A stretch of DNA of 64,000 nucleotides from Campylobacter concisus (GCF_003048675.2 NZ_CP060707.1:248001-312000), one strand, 5' to 3'; counted from the stretch's first letter, positions 46,089 through 55,225 are shown. Notes: a model not told the origin generated them from the letters alone. Numbers and translations are program-made.

Positions 46089-46928
46089 ATGAAAACGATT
46101 ATGCTTTGTGCGATATGCTCCGTCACGCAGGGAAACTGCGCTGAGGACTGCGCTTATTGCACGCAAAGTGCCAAAGCTGGCGCTGATATCACGAAATTTA
46201 AAGAAAAAAGCGTGCAGCAGGTGGTGGACAAAGCCAAAATGGCTTATAAAAATCACGCTCTTGGCTTTTGCTTAGTCACAAGTGGCGCTAGGCTAAATGA
46301 TAAAAAGACCGACTATATCGCATCTTTAGCAAGAGCTGTGCATAAAGAAGTGCCAAATTTGATGCTCATCGCATGTAACGGCATGGCGACTTACGAGCAG
46401 CTTTGTGAGCTTAAAAATGCTGGCGTTTTTAGCTACAACCACAACCTAGAAACAAGTCGCGAATATTTCCCAAAAATCTGCACAACGCACTCTTGGGACG
46501 AGAGATATCAGACAAATTTAGACGCAAAAAGGGCTGGGCTCATGCTTTGCACTGGCGGCATTTACGGCGTTGGCGAGAGCGAGGCCGACAGGGTGAGCTT
46601 TAGAGCTAGCCTAAAAGAGCTTGAGCCATTTTCGTCGCCTATAAATTTTTTCATAAAAAGTGATGCACTAAGGCTCGATCAGCCACCTCTTAGCGCGGAT
46701 GAAGCCCTAAAAATCGTGCGCGAGACCAAAAGCGCACTGCCAGAAACTAGGGTCATGATAGCTGGTGGCAGGGAGAAGATTTTGGGCGAGAGGCAGTACG
46801 AGATCTTTGAAAATGGCGCAGACGCGATCGTGATAGGCGACTACCTCACCGCAAAGGGCGAGAAGGCAAGCAAGGACATCGAGGAGCTTACAAAGCGCGG
46901 CTTTGGCTTTGCAAGCATCTGCCACTAA
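46089..46928 (+). CDS. bioB: Biotin synthase
   Basis: 279 residues, on the short side of the family, as in other epsilonproteobacteria. Radical-SAM cluster motif CAEDCAYC at about 18-25. Family motifs YNHNLETSREYFPKICTTHS (about 117) and LCTGGIYGVGES (about 154), plus an RVMIAGGRE stretch with the Arg ligand for the auxiliary cluster. It inserts sulfur into dethiobiotin. Shine-Dalgarno aaggatc. The stop overlaps the crcB start by one base. No other bio genes are in the window. Confidence 0.96.
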   Translation: MKTIMLCAICSVTQGNCAEDCAYCTQSAKAGADITKFKEKSVQQVVDKAKMAYKNHALGFCLVTSGARLNDKKTDYIASLARAVHKEVPNLMLIACNGMATYEQLCELKNAGVFSYNHNLETSREYFPKICTTHSWDERYQTNLDAKRAGLMLCTGGIYGVGESEADRVSFRASLKELEPFSSPINFFIKSDALRLDQPPLSADEALKIVRETKSALPETRVMIAGGREKILGERQYEIFENGADAIVIGDYLTAKGEKASKDIEELTKRGFGFASICH

Positions 46929-47281
46929 TGCTTGTAAATTTACTTTTTGCAGGGCTTGGAGGCTTTATCGGAGCTGGATGCAGGTTTTTAGCTGGCGAGC
47001 TACTAAAATTTAGTCACTTCCCGATAACCACGCTTGGTGTAAATGTGCTTGGCAGCTTCATTATCGGCGTTTTATTTTGTCTAAATTTAAGCCAAAGCGT
47101 GAGGGTTTTCTTGGTCGTTGGCATACTTGGCGGCTTTACCACATTTTCAAGCTTTAGCCTTGATAGCGTTAAATTTTTACTAGAAGGCGAACTCGTAAAA
47201 GGCTTTTTAAATATATTTTTAAACCTTAGCCTTTGCTTGATCGCAAGCTATCTTGGCATTTTGCTTGGCAAAAATTTATGA
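46928..47281 (+). CDS. crcB: Fluoride ion transporter CrcB/Fluc
   Basis: 117 residues, four transmembrane helices. Motifs GGFIGAGCRFLAGELL and GGFTTFSSFSLDSV (about 74) form the fluoride pore; NVLGSFIIG (about 39) is also conserved. A dimeric fluoride channel that lowers cytoplasmic fluoride. Coupled to bioB by a one-base overlap; the pairing with biotin synthesis has no obvious functional link. No fluoride riboswitch is recognisable upstream. Confidence 0.95.
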   Translation: MLVNLLFAGLGGFIGAGCRFLAGELLKFSHFPITTLGVNVLGSFIIGVLFCLNLSQSVRVFLVVGILGGFTTFSSFSLDSVKFLLEGELVKGFLNIFLNLSLCLIASYLGILLGKNL

Positions 47282-47358
47282 ATTTAAGTAAAACTGTTTG
47301 CAAAATTAAAATTCACTAGAGTTTATAACCGCATGCGGCACGATAGTGCAATTGCATA

Positions 47359-47443
47359 CCCCTTGAACGTGCGAGGGGATTGTGGGATATAAAGGGAGAT
47401 AAGGGGACGGCTTCGTAATTCAAGTCCCCTTGTTTCCCTTTTG
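47359..47443. other. GC-rich double-hairpin element
   Basis: First hairpin: cccct at 47,359 pairs with agggg at 47,374. Second: aagggagataaggggac (from 47,391) pairs with gtccccttgtttccctt (to about 47,440), stems of 8 and 6 bp separated by a 3x3 internal loop. The composition is unlike the AT-rich surroundings. Candidate small RNA, attenuator or mobile repeat; no ORF across it. Confidence 0.5.
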
Positions 47444-47480
47444 GATAAAAGAAATTTACAAATTTAATCAAGCAATCTTT

Positions 47481-47595
47481 GCAAATTTTAAAACTTTCAT
47501 TCACTCGCAAGAATTGACTACTGATTTTAGGTCTCGCAAAGCTTGCCACTAAAATCAGAGCCGAAATTACTCGTTCATGAAATTTTAAAATTTGC
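47481..47595. repeat. Structured 115-nt intergenic repeat, copy 2
   Basis: Same outer 13-bp stem gcaaattttaaaa / ttttaaaatttgc as copy 1. The inner stem is ctgattttag (47,521) / ctaaaatcag (47,549). Both arms differ from copy 1 but still pair perfectly. Similarity continues about 30 bases beyond (ggcg, tac). The rest of 47,282-47,791 holds the GC-rich hairpins and no gene that I can support. Confidence 0.7.
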
Positions 47596-47791
47596 TGGAA
47601 TTTTGCGCATTAATGGCGTTATACGTGCAGTTTGTAAGAAAAGATGTGCTTGACAAAATACGGCAAATACGAGGATATTAATAACTAGCAAGCGAGTAAA
47701 TTTACATTTTTTGGCAAATTTACTCATCAAAAAGCACTAAATTTCACGCAAAAGGGCAAAATTTAGCTCGCCGTAAAGCCACACTAAACGG

Positions 47792-48079
47792 CTAAATTTC
47801 TTTAGCGATCTTGCTCATTTTATTTATCAGCTCTTCGCGTTCGCTTGATTTTAGGTTGCCGTATTGAAGCTTTGTCATCATCTGCATGAAGTCAAACTGC
47901 TTAAACATCTGCGCATCGCTTTTTAGCTCTTTTTCAAGCTTCTCGTAGATCTTTTCTGTCTCTTTGTTGGCTTTTTCTAAATTTTGCAAAAAGCTTCCAG
48001 CCGCACTCGAGTCAAGGTCATTTTTTGCCGCCTTGTCGATGGCATTTTTTAAATTTGATAAATTTTCAGAAATTTTCAT
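47792..48079 (-). CDS. Small coiled-coil hypothetical protein
   Basis: 95 residues from ATG 48,079 (aaggaag 6 bases upstream; the GTG at 48,085 is too close to the ribosome site). Lys/Glu-rich, heptad-like throughout (LEKANKETEKIYEKLEKEL), then MFKQFDFMQMMTKLQYGNLK. No signal or membrane segment. Unrecognised. It lies 45 bases downstream of the metallo-hydrolase gene on the same strand and may be cotranscribed. Confidence 0.7.
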   Translation of the reverse strand: MKISENLSNLKNAIDKAAKNDLDSSAAGSFLQNLEKANKETEKIYEKLEKELKSDAQMFKQFDFMQMMTKLQYGNLKSSEREELINKMSKIAKEI

Positions 48080-48123
48080 CTGCACTTCCTTTTGGATTTT
48101 AAAATTTAGAGCAAATTTTATTC

Positions 48124-49209
48124 CTAAATTTCATCCCACCACTTTTTGCTAGGTGGATTTTGCGCGGTGAAAACCTCTCCGATCATCGGCGTGGCGTAGT
48201 TTAGCTCAAGTTTTGTTGCTGCCTTTTCAAAACGCTTGATCGGCTCATTCCAAGCGTGATAAGAAAGATCAAATTTGCCCCAATGCACCGGCACGCCAAG
48301 CCTTGCACCAAGATCTTTTAGCGCTTGCGCCGACTCCTCTGGCTTCATATGCACGTAGGGCCAGCCATCGCTGTAAGCGCCATTTTCTATGAAAACTAGA
48401 TCAAAGCCGCCAAATTTCTCATTTATCATCTTGAAATGCTTGCCGTATCCACCATCTCCGCTAAAATAAAAGCTAAAGCCAGCCTCCTCTACCGCCCAGC
48501 CGCCCCAAAGCGTGGTGTTTCTCTTAAATGTGCGCCCACTAAAGTGCCTTGAGGGACAAAAAGTGAAGTTTAAATTTCCTATCTTTTGCTCACTAAACCA
48601 GTCAAACTCGTAAATTTTACCTTCATCTACGCCCCATTTTACGAGGTGAGCTTTGACGCCAAGTGGCACTAGAAATTTGGCTATTCTATCCTTTAGCTCA
48701 AGGATCGTTTTATAGTCAAGATGGTCGTAGTGATCGTGCGAGATAAGGGCGATGTCGATCACCTTTGGGTAGTCGCTAGCGGTGATGGCATGCTCGTAGG
48801 CAAAGGGCTTGCCGCCAACTGGCAACGGAAATGCTCGGTGCAAAACTGGGTCCGTGACGATCTTTTTGCCATCAAGCTTGCAGATAAGGCTAACGTGCCC
48901 AAGCCAGATAAACTCGCCATTTTTGAGGGCATTTGCGTTAAATTTTAAATTTGGCAAATGGCACTTTAGCAGCTTGCCCTTTGGTGGAAAGAGTGCTTGC
49001 GGGACGTAATTTAGCATAGATGCTTGCGGACTTTTCTTTACTAGATCGATCGTTGGCTCTAAATTTACAAAAACTTTGCCGTTAAAATTTGGCGATGCTT
49101 CCATGAGCTTTTGACTCTTAACATCTGGCGTGCCACCAAAAACAGGGGCAAATTTCATAAATGCAAAAACTGAAGCAATAAATAAAACTATGACTATAAA
49201 AATTTCCAT
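48124..49209 (-). CDS. Metallo-beta-lactamase-fold hydrolase, NAPE-PLD/UlaG-like, membrane anchored
   Basis: 361 residues from ATG 49,209 (aaaaagg upstream). The N-terminal hydrophobic segment (MEIFIVIVLFIASVFAFMKF) is an anchor or uncleaved signal. The metal site HDHYDHLD (about 153) and later His residues (SRHFSGR, GDGGYGKHF, PVHWGKFDLSYHAW) match the N-acyl-phosphatidylethanolamine phospholipase D-like branch of the fold. A lipid or acyl-ester substrate at the membrane is possible. Exact substrate unknown. Confidence 0.82.
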   Translation of the reverse strand: MEIFIVIVLFIASVFAFMKFAPVFGGTPDVKSQKLMEASPNFNGKVFVNLEPTIDLVKKSPQASMLNYVPQALFPPKGKLLKCHLPNLKFNANALKNGEFIWLGHVSLICKLDGKKIVTDPVLHRAFPLPVGGKPFAYEHAITASDYPKVIDIALISHDHYDHLDYKTILELKDRIAKFLVPLGVKAHLVKWGVDEGKIYEFDWFSEQKIGNLNFTFCPSRHFSGRTFKRNTTLWGGWAVEEAGFSFYFSGDGGYGKHFKMINEKFGGFDLVFIENGAYSDGWPYVHMKPEESAQALKDLGARLGVPVHWGKFDLSYHAWNEPIKRFEKAATKLELNYATPMIGEVFTAQNPPSKKWWDEI

Positions 49210-49212
49210 CAA

Positions 49213-49531
49213 TAACCTTTTTAAATTTAAAGGTTGGATTATATTTTAGATTTTTAAATTTCAGTTTCATTTAATTAACCCAAGCTTAATGAATTAATTT
49301 TTAAGTTTAAACTTAATTAAGATAATTTTACTCTTTTTACTAATTATCTGTTATGAAATATTAATCTTTTTTGATTAATCATACGAAAACAACGCCTTTT
49401 AATAGCATATCTTAAACTAATATAAAATAAAAATTTAATTTCAAAAATACAAAATTTGTCAGATAGCTGACGGAATTTAATCGCCAGAAGTTATAGAATT
49501 GTTTCAAAAATTTCAGGAAGGAGCGTTTGAG
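49213..49531 (+). promoter_or_regulatory. Leader and promoter region of the hyf operon
   Basis: About 320 bases without a gene. It contains tataaaat near 49,420, a candidate -10 box, and the dyad gtcagatagctgac at 49,458-49,471 (5-base arms), a candidate operator. No sigma-54 promoter of convincing spacing was found. The divergent hydrolase gene starts at 49,209, so two promoters may share this gap. Confidence 0.4.
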
Positions 49532-49630
49532 ATGTTAAATAAAAATTTAACTATCTCTATTCATGTGATTAACAATCACTCTATTAGTGAGCAGGGCGGT
49601 CTTGCCTTGTTTTTTAGGAGGAATTTATGA
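49532..49630 (+). CDS. 32-codon upstream ORF overlapping hyfA
   Basis: ATG 49,532 follows an excellent Shine-Dalgarno (aggaaggag, 8 bases). The product begins MLNKNLTISIHVINNHSISE and ends LALFFRRNL. Its TGA overlaps the hyfA ATG (ATGA), the same coupling used between other genes of this operon. It could be a translated leader peptide controlling hyf expression or an overlooked small subunit. Its last codons encode the hyfA Shine-Dalgarno (aggagg), so translation of this ORF would affect hyfA initiation. Confidence 0.5.
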   Translation: MLNKNLTISIHVINNHSISEQGGLALFFRRNL

Positions 49631-50196
49631 AAAAACATAAATTTGTGATTGCCGATTCTAAACGCTGCATAGGATGTGCGACCTGTATGGCTGCATGTTT
49701 TAAAAGTGCTTATGAACGCGGCAAACTATCACGTGCAAGGCTAAGCGTCTTAAGAGAAGCTAGCGGTGTTATGCCGACTCAGTGCAGACAATGCGACGAT
49801 GGTCCTTGCGCAAATGTATGCCCAACTGGAGCGTTGCGATTTAACGATAATTGCATCGAGCTTCACGAGGAAATTTGTATAGGTTGCAAGATGTGCACGA
49901 TCGCTTGCCCTTATGGTGCGATAAGCTCAAGTGCAGAGCTTATGCCTTCAGTAAATTACGCTGTCGAGCCAAAATACTATCTTGAAGTAGAGTCACAATC
50001 AGGCGCAAAAAACATCGCAGTAAAATGTGATATGTGCTTTGGCCGTGAAAATGGTCCAGCTTGCGTTGATGTATGCCCAACAAGTGCTCTTATAATGGTA
50101 GATCCAGAAGAGGGCAAACATAAGCTTGGCAAGAGGATAGACTACGATGCAGCGAATAAATTTGCTACTAAAATTTTAAACGGACAAGGAGCATAA
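49627..50196 (+). CDS. hyfA: Hydrogenase-4 ferredoxin-type electron-transfer subunit HyfA
   Basis: 189 residues with four cysteine clusters: CIGCATCMAACF (about 16), CRQCDDGPCANVCP (about 58), CIGCKMCTIACP (about 86) and CDMCFGRENGPACVDVCP (about 138). That arrangement, for up to four [4Fe-4S] centres, is the HyfA/HycB type. It would relay electrons between a formate dehydrogenase (FdhF-type, not in the window) and the hydrogenase. Cytoplasmic peripheral subunit. First large gene of the operon. Confidence 0.9.
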   Translation: MKKHKFVIADSKRCIGCATCMAACFKSAYERGKLSRARLSVLREASGVMPTQCRQCDDGPCANVCPTGALRFNDNCIELHEEICIGCKMCTIACPYGAISSSAELMPSVNYAVEPKYYLEVESQSGAKNIAVKCDMCFGRENGPACVDVCPTSALIMVDPEEGKHKLGKRIDYDAANKFATKILNGQGA

Positions 50197-50197
50197 G

Positions 50198-52165
50198 ATG
50201 ACTACGGTTTATATGCTATTTCTTGTAAGTGCCGTCGTTAGTATCTTGCTCTACTGCGCTCCAAAAGCCGCTGTTAAAGTTGGTTTTGGACTAAGTGCTA
50301 TAAGCTGCTTTTATGCGATGTGTCACTTCGTTGCAAATATGGGAGTAAGTGATAGCTTTGCTCTTATGGATGGCTTTTTGTATTCGCCAAAATTTGCACT
50401 AAATCCACTTGGAAATTTCTTCAGCTTTGTCGTTGTTTTCATCGGATTTGCAAGTAGTGTTTATGGTATGAGCTATGCAGAAGAGTACATAAAAAAAGCA
50501 AACGTTGGTGTGTTTGCATGTTTGTTTAACACATTTATCCTTTCAATGCTTCTAGTAATCAGCGCTGATAATGTATTTTGCTTTGTTGTTTTATGGGAGC
50601 TTATGACTCTTGTATCATCATTTCTTATCATCGTCAATGACGGTAAAAATACACTTAAAGCGGTTATGGTATATCTTGGTATCGCGCAAATCGGTGCATT
50701 TTGTATAACCTGTGGATTGCTTATCACAGCTTACTATGCAGGAAGCTTTGAATTTAGCGCATTTATGGGTGTTAAGATGCCATTTGGCGCTTCTGCTGCT
50801 GTATTTATACTATTCTTGGTTGGCTTTGGTAGTAAAGCTGGTATGTGGCCATTCCACGTTTGGCTTCCACAAGCTCACCCAGCAGCACCATCAAACGTTT
50901 CAGCCCTTATGTCAGGCGTTATGATTAAAGTTGCTCTATTTACACTAGTTAAATTTACACTTTATCTACCACTTAGCACATATTTTGGTCTTACAATACT
51001 CGCTCTTGGTGCAGCTAGCTCACTATTTGGTGTTTTATACGCTCTTTGCCAACACGACTTTAAGGCTTTGCTTGCTTATCACTCAGTTGAGAACATAGGC
51101 ATCATCTTACTAGGTCTTGGAACAGGTATATACGGCGTTGCAGCTGGAAATTTAACACTTGCAGCAGTAGGTTTTCTAGCAGGTTGCTACCACGTAGTTA
51201 ACCACGCTATATTTAAAGGTCTGCTTTTCCTTTGCGCTGGTTCAGTTATCCACGCTACTCATACACAAAATATGGACATCCTTGGTGGTCTTGCTAAAAA
51301 GATGCCATGGACAAGCCTTGGTATGTTTATAGGTATCATGGGTATCGCAGCTTTACCTCCAGTAAATGGCTTTGTTTCAGAGTGGTTTACATATCAAGGT
51401 ATGCTTCAAGGTGCGATGGGAGAAGGAACATTAGTTAGATATGCATTTACACTTGGCGTCGTAGCTCTTGCGCTAACAGGCGTTTTGGTCGGTATGCACC
51501 TTAAACTTTACGCTGTTATCTTTGCAGGTACTCCAAGAGATCAAAAAATTTGGGAAAATGCTAAAGAGAGTCCGATAGGTATGGTTCTTGGTATGATCAT
51601 TCTAATGATAGGCTGCGTTGGCTTTGGTCTTGGCGCAAACTACATAGTTGATTACATCATGCAAGCTGTAAATTCTATCGCTATAAGTGACTATAAAGCT
51701 AGCCTTGGTGCTATAAATGTAACTTCACCTATGGGTAGCATGATCTCAACTCCACTTATCGCTTTAGTCCTATGTGCGACTATGATTTTGCCATTTATCA
51801 TCCTTGCTGTTATGAAAGCAAACAGAGATAAACCGCGCGAAACTGATCCTTGGGCTTGTGGCTTTAAATATAGCTCACGTATGCAAATGACAGGTGGTCC
51901 ATTCACTGGCGACCTTAGAAAGATTATGCAATGGCTATTTAGAGCTGATAAAAAAGTAGTTACTAGAAATTATTTTGACGCGGTTGAGTATCACAACCAT
52001 CCAAAAGATATTTGGTGGGGAATGTTTTATGAGCCAGTCATTAAATGGTGTGTGAAATTTGCTGATAAGCTAGGTATCGTTCAAAGTGGTTATACAAATG
52101 TATATACACTTTATATCTTGCTATATCTTTGTGTCATACTTGCTGTGAGCTACTTTTTAGTTTAG
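50198..52165 (+). CDS. hyfB: Hydrogenase-4 membrane subunit HyfB (antiporter/NuoL-like)
   Basis: 655 residues, 14 or more transmembrane helices. The proton-channel signature appears as GFGSKAGMWPFHVWLPQAHP (about 208) with a WELMT Glu upstream and HHxVNHAIFKG-type text (HVVNHAIFKGLLF, about 325). It belongs to the Mrp/NuoL antiporter-like family and is thought to couple H2 chemistry to ion movement. Begins one base after hyfA. Confidence 0.93.
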   Translation: MTTVYMLFLVSAVVSILLYCAPKAAVKVGFGLSAISCFYAMCHFVANMGVSDSFALMDGFLYSPKFALNPLGNFFSFVVVFIGFASSVYGMSYAEEYIKKANVGVFACLFNTFILSMLLVISADNVFCFVVLWELMTLVSSFLIIVNDGKNTLKAVMVYLGIAQIGAFCITCGLLITAYYAGSFEFSAFMGVKMPFGASAAVFILFLVGFGSKAGMWPFHVWLPQAHPAAPSNVSALMSGVMIKVALFTLVKFTLYLPLSTYFGLTILALGAASSLFGVLYALCQHDFKALLAYHSVENIGIILLGLGTGIYGVAAGNLTLAAVGFLAGCYHVVNHAIFKGLLFLCAGSVIHATHTQNMDILGGLAKKMPWTSLGMFIGIMGIAALPPVNGFVSEWFTYQGMLQGAMGEGTLVRYAFTLGVVALALTGVLVGMHLKLYAVIFAGTPRDQKIWENAKESPIGMVLGMIILMIGCVGFGLGANYIVDYIMQAVNSIAISDYKASLGAINVTSPMGSMISTPLIALVLCATMILPFIILAVMKANRDKPRETDPWACGFKYSSRMQMTGGPFTGDLRKIMQWLFRADKKVVTRNYFDAVEYHNHPKDIWWGMFYEPVIKWCVKFADKLGIVQSGYTNVYTLYILLYLCVILAVSYFLV

Positions 52166-52174
52166 GAGACGAAA

Positions 52175-53095
52175 ATGCAAACTATACTTTTAATGATATT
52201 TCAAGTAGTCGTTATCGTTTTGGTAGCTCCTTTGTTTGATGGTATGGCAAGAAAACTTAGAGCTAAACTTCAATCAAAACAAGGTAGCGATTTCTTTCAA
52301 ACATATCGCGACATTATAAAGCTTTTTAGAAGAGGAAGAACCGTCCCTGAGTGCTCACACTGGGTATTTAGATGGGCTCCATTTTTCCTTTTTGCAACTT
52401 CAGCTGCAGTGCTAGCTGCTATACCTATCACTTATAGCAAAGACACTGTATTTGGAGCATATTCAGATATATTTGTTATCCTCTATCTTGGTGCGCTACT
52501 TAGATTTGTATTTGGTGCAGCTTCAATGGATAGCGGCAACCCATTTGCGGCAACAGGCGGCGGCAGGGAGCAAATGCTTGGTGTTTATGTTGAGCCAGTT
52601 ATGATTATGTGCTTAATCGTAGTTATGCTTGCAGCTAAAACATCAAATTTAGTTGAGATCCAAGAGATGGTAAGAACTGGCGTTATCGGATATCAAATTC
52701 CAAGTTTTGCCGTTGCTTCTATCGCATTTTTGTGGTGTATGTATGTTGAGACTGGTAGAAAGCCATTTGACTTAGCTGAAGCAGAACAAGAGCTTCAAGA
52801 GGGTGTTCTTGGTGAGTATGCTGGTAGCGACCTTGGCTTAGTTCAAGCATCACTTATATTAAAACAGTTTGCTATGATAGGACTTTTCCTAAGCATATTT
52901 GAGCCATGGAATTTTAGCAATCCTTTCTTAGCTATTATCGTTTTTGTGATAAAAACTGGAGTATTTTACGTCGCAGCTGTATTTATAGACAACTTTGGAC
53001 CACGCTTTAAAATGACTTCATCTTTACGCAAAAATGCTCTTGGTGCACTTGCTATTTCGTTTGTTGCACTAACACTTTATGTAGTAGGAGCGTGA
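52175..53095 (+). CDS. hyfC: Hydrogenase-4 membrane subunit HyfC (NuoH-like)
   Basis: 306 residues, about eight transmembrane helices. The cytoplasmic loop ETGRKPFDLAEAEQELQEG (about 189) is the conserved NuoH/HycD motif with acidic residues at the quinone-like cavity. It anchors the HyfG/HyfI catalytic arm. Shine-Dalgarno taggagacg. Confidence 0.93.
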   Translation: MQTILLMIFQVVVIVLVAPLFDGMARKLRAKLQSKQGSDFFQTYRDIIKLFRRGRTVPECSHWVFRWAPFFLFATSAAVLAAIPITYSKDTVFGAYSDIFVILYLGALLRFVFGAASMDSGNPFAATGGGREQMLGVYVEPVMIMCLIVVMLAAKTSNLVEIQEMVRTGVIGYQIPSFAVASIAFLWCMYVETGRKPFDLAEAEQELQEGVLGEYAGSDLGLVQASLILKQFAMIGLFLSIFEPWNFSNPFLAIIVFVIKTGVFYVAAVFIDNFGPRFKMTSSLRKNALGALAISFVALTLYVVGA

Positions 53096-53096
53096 G

Positions 53097-53741
53097 ATGC
53101 AAACACTAGATATATTAGCCATTTGCATGATCGTAACTTCGCTTGCGGTTTTTGGCCTTAGAAGCTTGAAACTCTCAATCATCGCTTATGCGATAGAGAC
53201 ACTACTTTTAGTTAGTATATTTTTCTTGCTATCTGAGAAATTTAACGCTGAGCAGCTAAAAACTTGGGCGATCGTTGCGTTTTTTACCAAAGTTCTTTTC
53301 GTGCCAGGAATTTTGTTCTGGCTTATCAAAAAACTTGGCGTAGTTAGCGAAGATGAGCCAGTTGGTGGATTTTTTGTAAGTCCTGTTATTGCTATGGGAT
53401 TTTCTCTAGCTCTTTCAATGAGTATCCACCCTATATTTTTAAAATTCTCTCTTATCAAAGAAGAGATTATGTTAATCGCTGCTGGAACAGTCTTTATGAT
53501 GGGAATTTTTGGCTTTATGTTAAGAAACTCATTTATAAAACAAATTCTAGCTTACTGCTTGTTTGAAAACGGTATCCACCTAAGCCTTGCTCTAATGGCT
53601 TACAACTCACATGAGCTAGTTGAGCTTGGAATTCTAACAGATGCGATATTTGCTGTTATTATCATGAGCGTTCTAGCGATTAGATTTTATAAAGCTTATG
53701 ATAGCTTAGATACTTCTAAAGCTTCAAATTTAAGGGGTTAG
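53097..53741 (+). CDS. hyfE: Hydrogenase-4 membrane subunit HyfE
   Basis: 214 residues, about seven transmembrane helices. Similar to HyfE, whose second half is NuoK-like (LAYCLFENGIHLSLALMAYN with a membrane Glu, about 151). Length matches E. coli HyfE. It follows hyfC directly: no hyfD gene lies between them, unlike the E. coli order. Part of the ion-translocating arm. Confidence 0.9.
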   Translation: MQTLDILAICMIVTSLAVFGLRSLKLSIIAYAIETLLLVSIFFLLSEKFNAEQLKTWAIVAFFTKVLFVPGILFWLIKKLGVVSEDEPVGGFFVSPVIAMGFSLALSMSIHPIFLKFSLIKEEIMLIAAGTVFMMGIFGFMLRNSFIKQILAYCLFENGIHLSLALMAYNSHELVELGILTDAIFAVIIMSVLAIRFYKAYDSLDTSKASNLRG

Positions 53742-53743
53742 AG

Positions 53744-55225
53744 ATGGATAGTTTAGCTTTAATACTTATCATACCGCTCCTTGGTGCTTTGATCTTGTTT
53801 TTAAGTCCTAAAAACTATGCAGTACTTAGCGGACTTCATGTCTTGTTTTCTGCTGCGACATCAGTGGCTTTACTTAACAATGTTCTTAAAGTTTTAAGTG
53901 GCGGAACTTTTTATAGTTTTGATAAATTTTTATTCTTAGATAGCTTAGGCTGTGTTTTCTTAGTGCTTATCGCCGTAACTGGATTTATAGTAAATTTCTA
54001 CTCTATCCACTATATGAGATGGGAACTTGAAGATGGACACATTCATTTAAGTGATCTTAAAAAATACTACGCACTAAGCCATGTATTTATCTTTACAATG
54101 ACTTTAAGTGTTATTTGCAACAACGTTGCGTTTATGTGGGCAGCTATCGAGGCTACTACACTAGCTTCTGTATTTTTGGTTGCTATCCACAAAGATCAAA
54201 AATCAACAGAGAGTGGTTATAAATACATCGTTCTTTGCTCAATTGGTCTAGCATTTGCTCTTTATGCAACCGTTCTTCTATACTCAGCTACATATAGCAC
54301 TTTAGGAGATGGTGAGGCTTCTATGCAGTTTTCAAGCATAATGGAAAATGCTAAAAACCTAAATCCAGATGCTGCAAAACTTATCTTTGTATTTGCGCTA
54401 ATTGGTTTTGGTACAAAAGCTGGTCTTGCTCCAACTCACACTTGGTTGCCAGACGTTCACGCTGAAGGCCCAGCACCTATCTCAGCATTGCTATCAGGCG
54501 TACTTTTAAAATGTGCGATGCTTGCACTTTTAAGATACTACGCTATCGCAGCTCAAGCAGTTGGATTTAGCTTTGTTGAAGGCATAATGATCGTATCAGG
54601 AACTATCACACTTTTTGTAGCGGGATTTTTCCTAATAAGACAACACAACGTAAAAAGAATGTTTGCATACCACTCAATCGTTCACATGGGTGTTATCGCA
54701 TTTGCACTTGGTGTTGGCGGTAAATTTGGTCTATTTGCAGCGATATTCCACTGCTTAGCTCACAGCTTCACAAAAGCTTTGGCATTTTGCTCAACAGGCA
54801 ATATCGCAAGAATTTACGGCCACAAAGATATGAGTAAGATGGGCGGTATGGTTAAGATCGCACCGATCACCACTATAATGTTTGGCGCGGCTGTTTGCTC
54901 ACTTGTTGGTGTTCCAGCGTTTGCTATATTTGTTAGCGAATATAACGTCTTTGTTGGAGCTATCACAAGCGGTCAATACATCGCAGTTGCACTATTTGCT
55001 ATTGCACTTGCAGTTATTTTCATAGCTGACTTTGCACACTTTAATATGGCAAGCTTTGGCGAGCCAAAAGGTGTGGTTGTTCATAATAAAGAGATGAGTT
55101 TGTTTGAAAATTTACCTCTTATAGCACTCTGTGCCCTTATCATAATCTTTGGCGTATGGCACGTAGATAGCTTTTATACGCTAGTAAATAACGGTGTTAA
55201 TATAATGATGGGAGCTTTAAAATGA
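53744..55225 (+). CDS. hyfF: Hydrogenase-4 membrane subunit HyfF (NuoM/NuoN-like)
   Basis: 493 residues, about 14 helices. Antiporter-family motif GFGTKAGLAPTHTWLPDVHA (about 222), WAAIEATTLAS with the conserved Glu (about 131) and the FHCLAHSFTKALAF segment (about 338). Second antiporter-like module of the complex. Start 2 bases after hyfE; stop overlaps the hyfG start by 4 bases. Confidence 0.93.
   Translation: MDSLALILIIPLLGALILFLSPKNYAVLSGLHVLFSAATSVALLNNVLKVLSGGTFYSFDKFLFLDSLGCVFLVLIAVTGFIVNFYSIHYMRWELEDGHIHLSDLKKYYALSHVFIFTMTLSVICNNVAFMWAAIEATTLASVFLVAIHKDQKSTESGYKYIVLCSIGLAFALYATVLLYSATYSTLGDGEASMQFSSIMENAKNLNPDAAKLIFVFALIGFGTKAGLAPTHTWLPDVHAEGPAPISALLSGVLLKCAMLALLRYYAIAAQAVGFSFVEGIMIVSGTITLFVAGFFLIRQHNVKRMFAYHSIVHMGVIAFALGVGGKFGLFAAIFHCLAHSFTKALAFCSTGNIARIYGHKDMSKMGGMVKIAPITTIMFGAAVCSLVGVPAFAIFVSEYNVFVGAITSGQYIAVALFAIALAVIFIADFAHFNMASFGEPKGVVVHNKEMSLFENLPLIALCALIIIFGVWHVDSFYTLVNNGVNIMMGALK

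Noticed and set aside
46707-46925. Minus-strand open frame within bioB
   Set aside because: bioB is unambiguous on the plus strand; the minus frame has no motif or start signal.
46928-46990. Possible fluoride riboswitch for crcB
   Set aside because: crcB starts inside the last codon of bioB, so there is no leader of its own, and the bioB leader shows no match to the fluoride riboswitch core that I can recognise.
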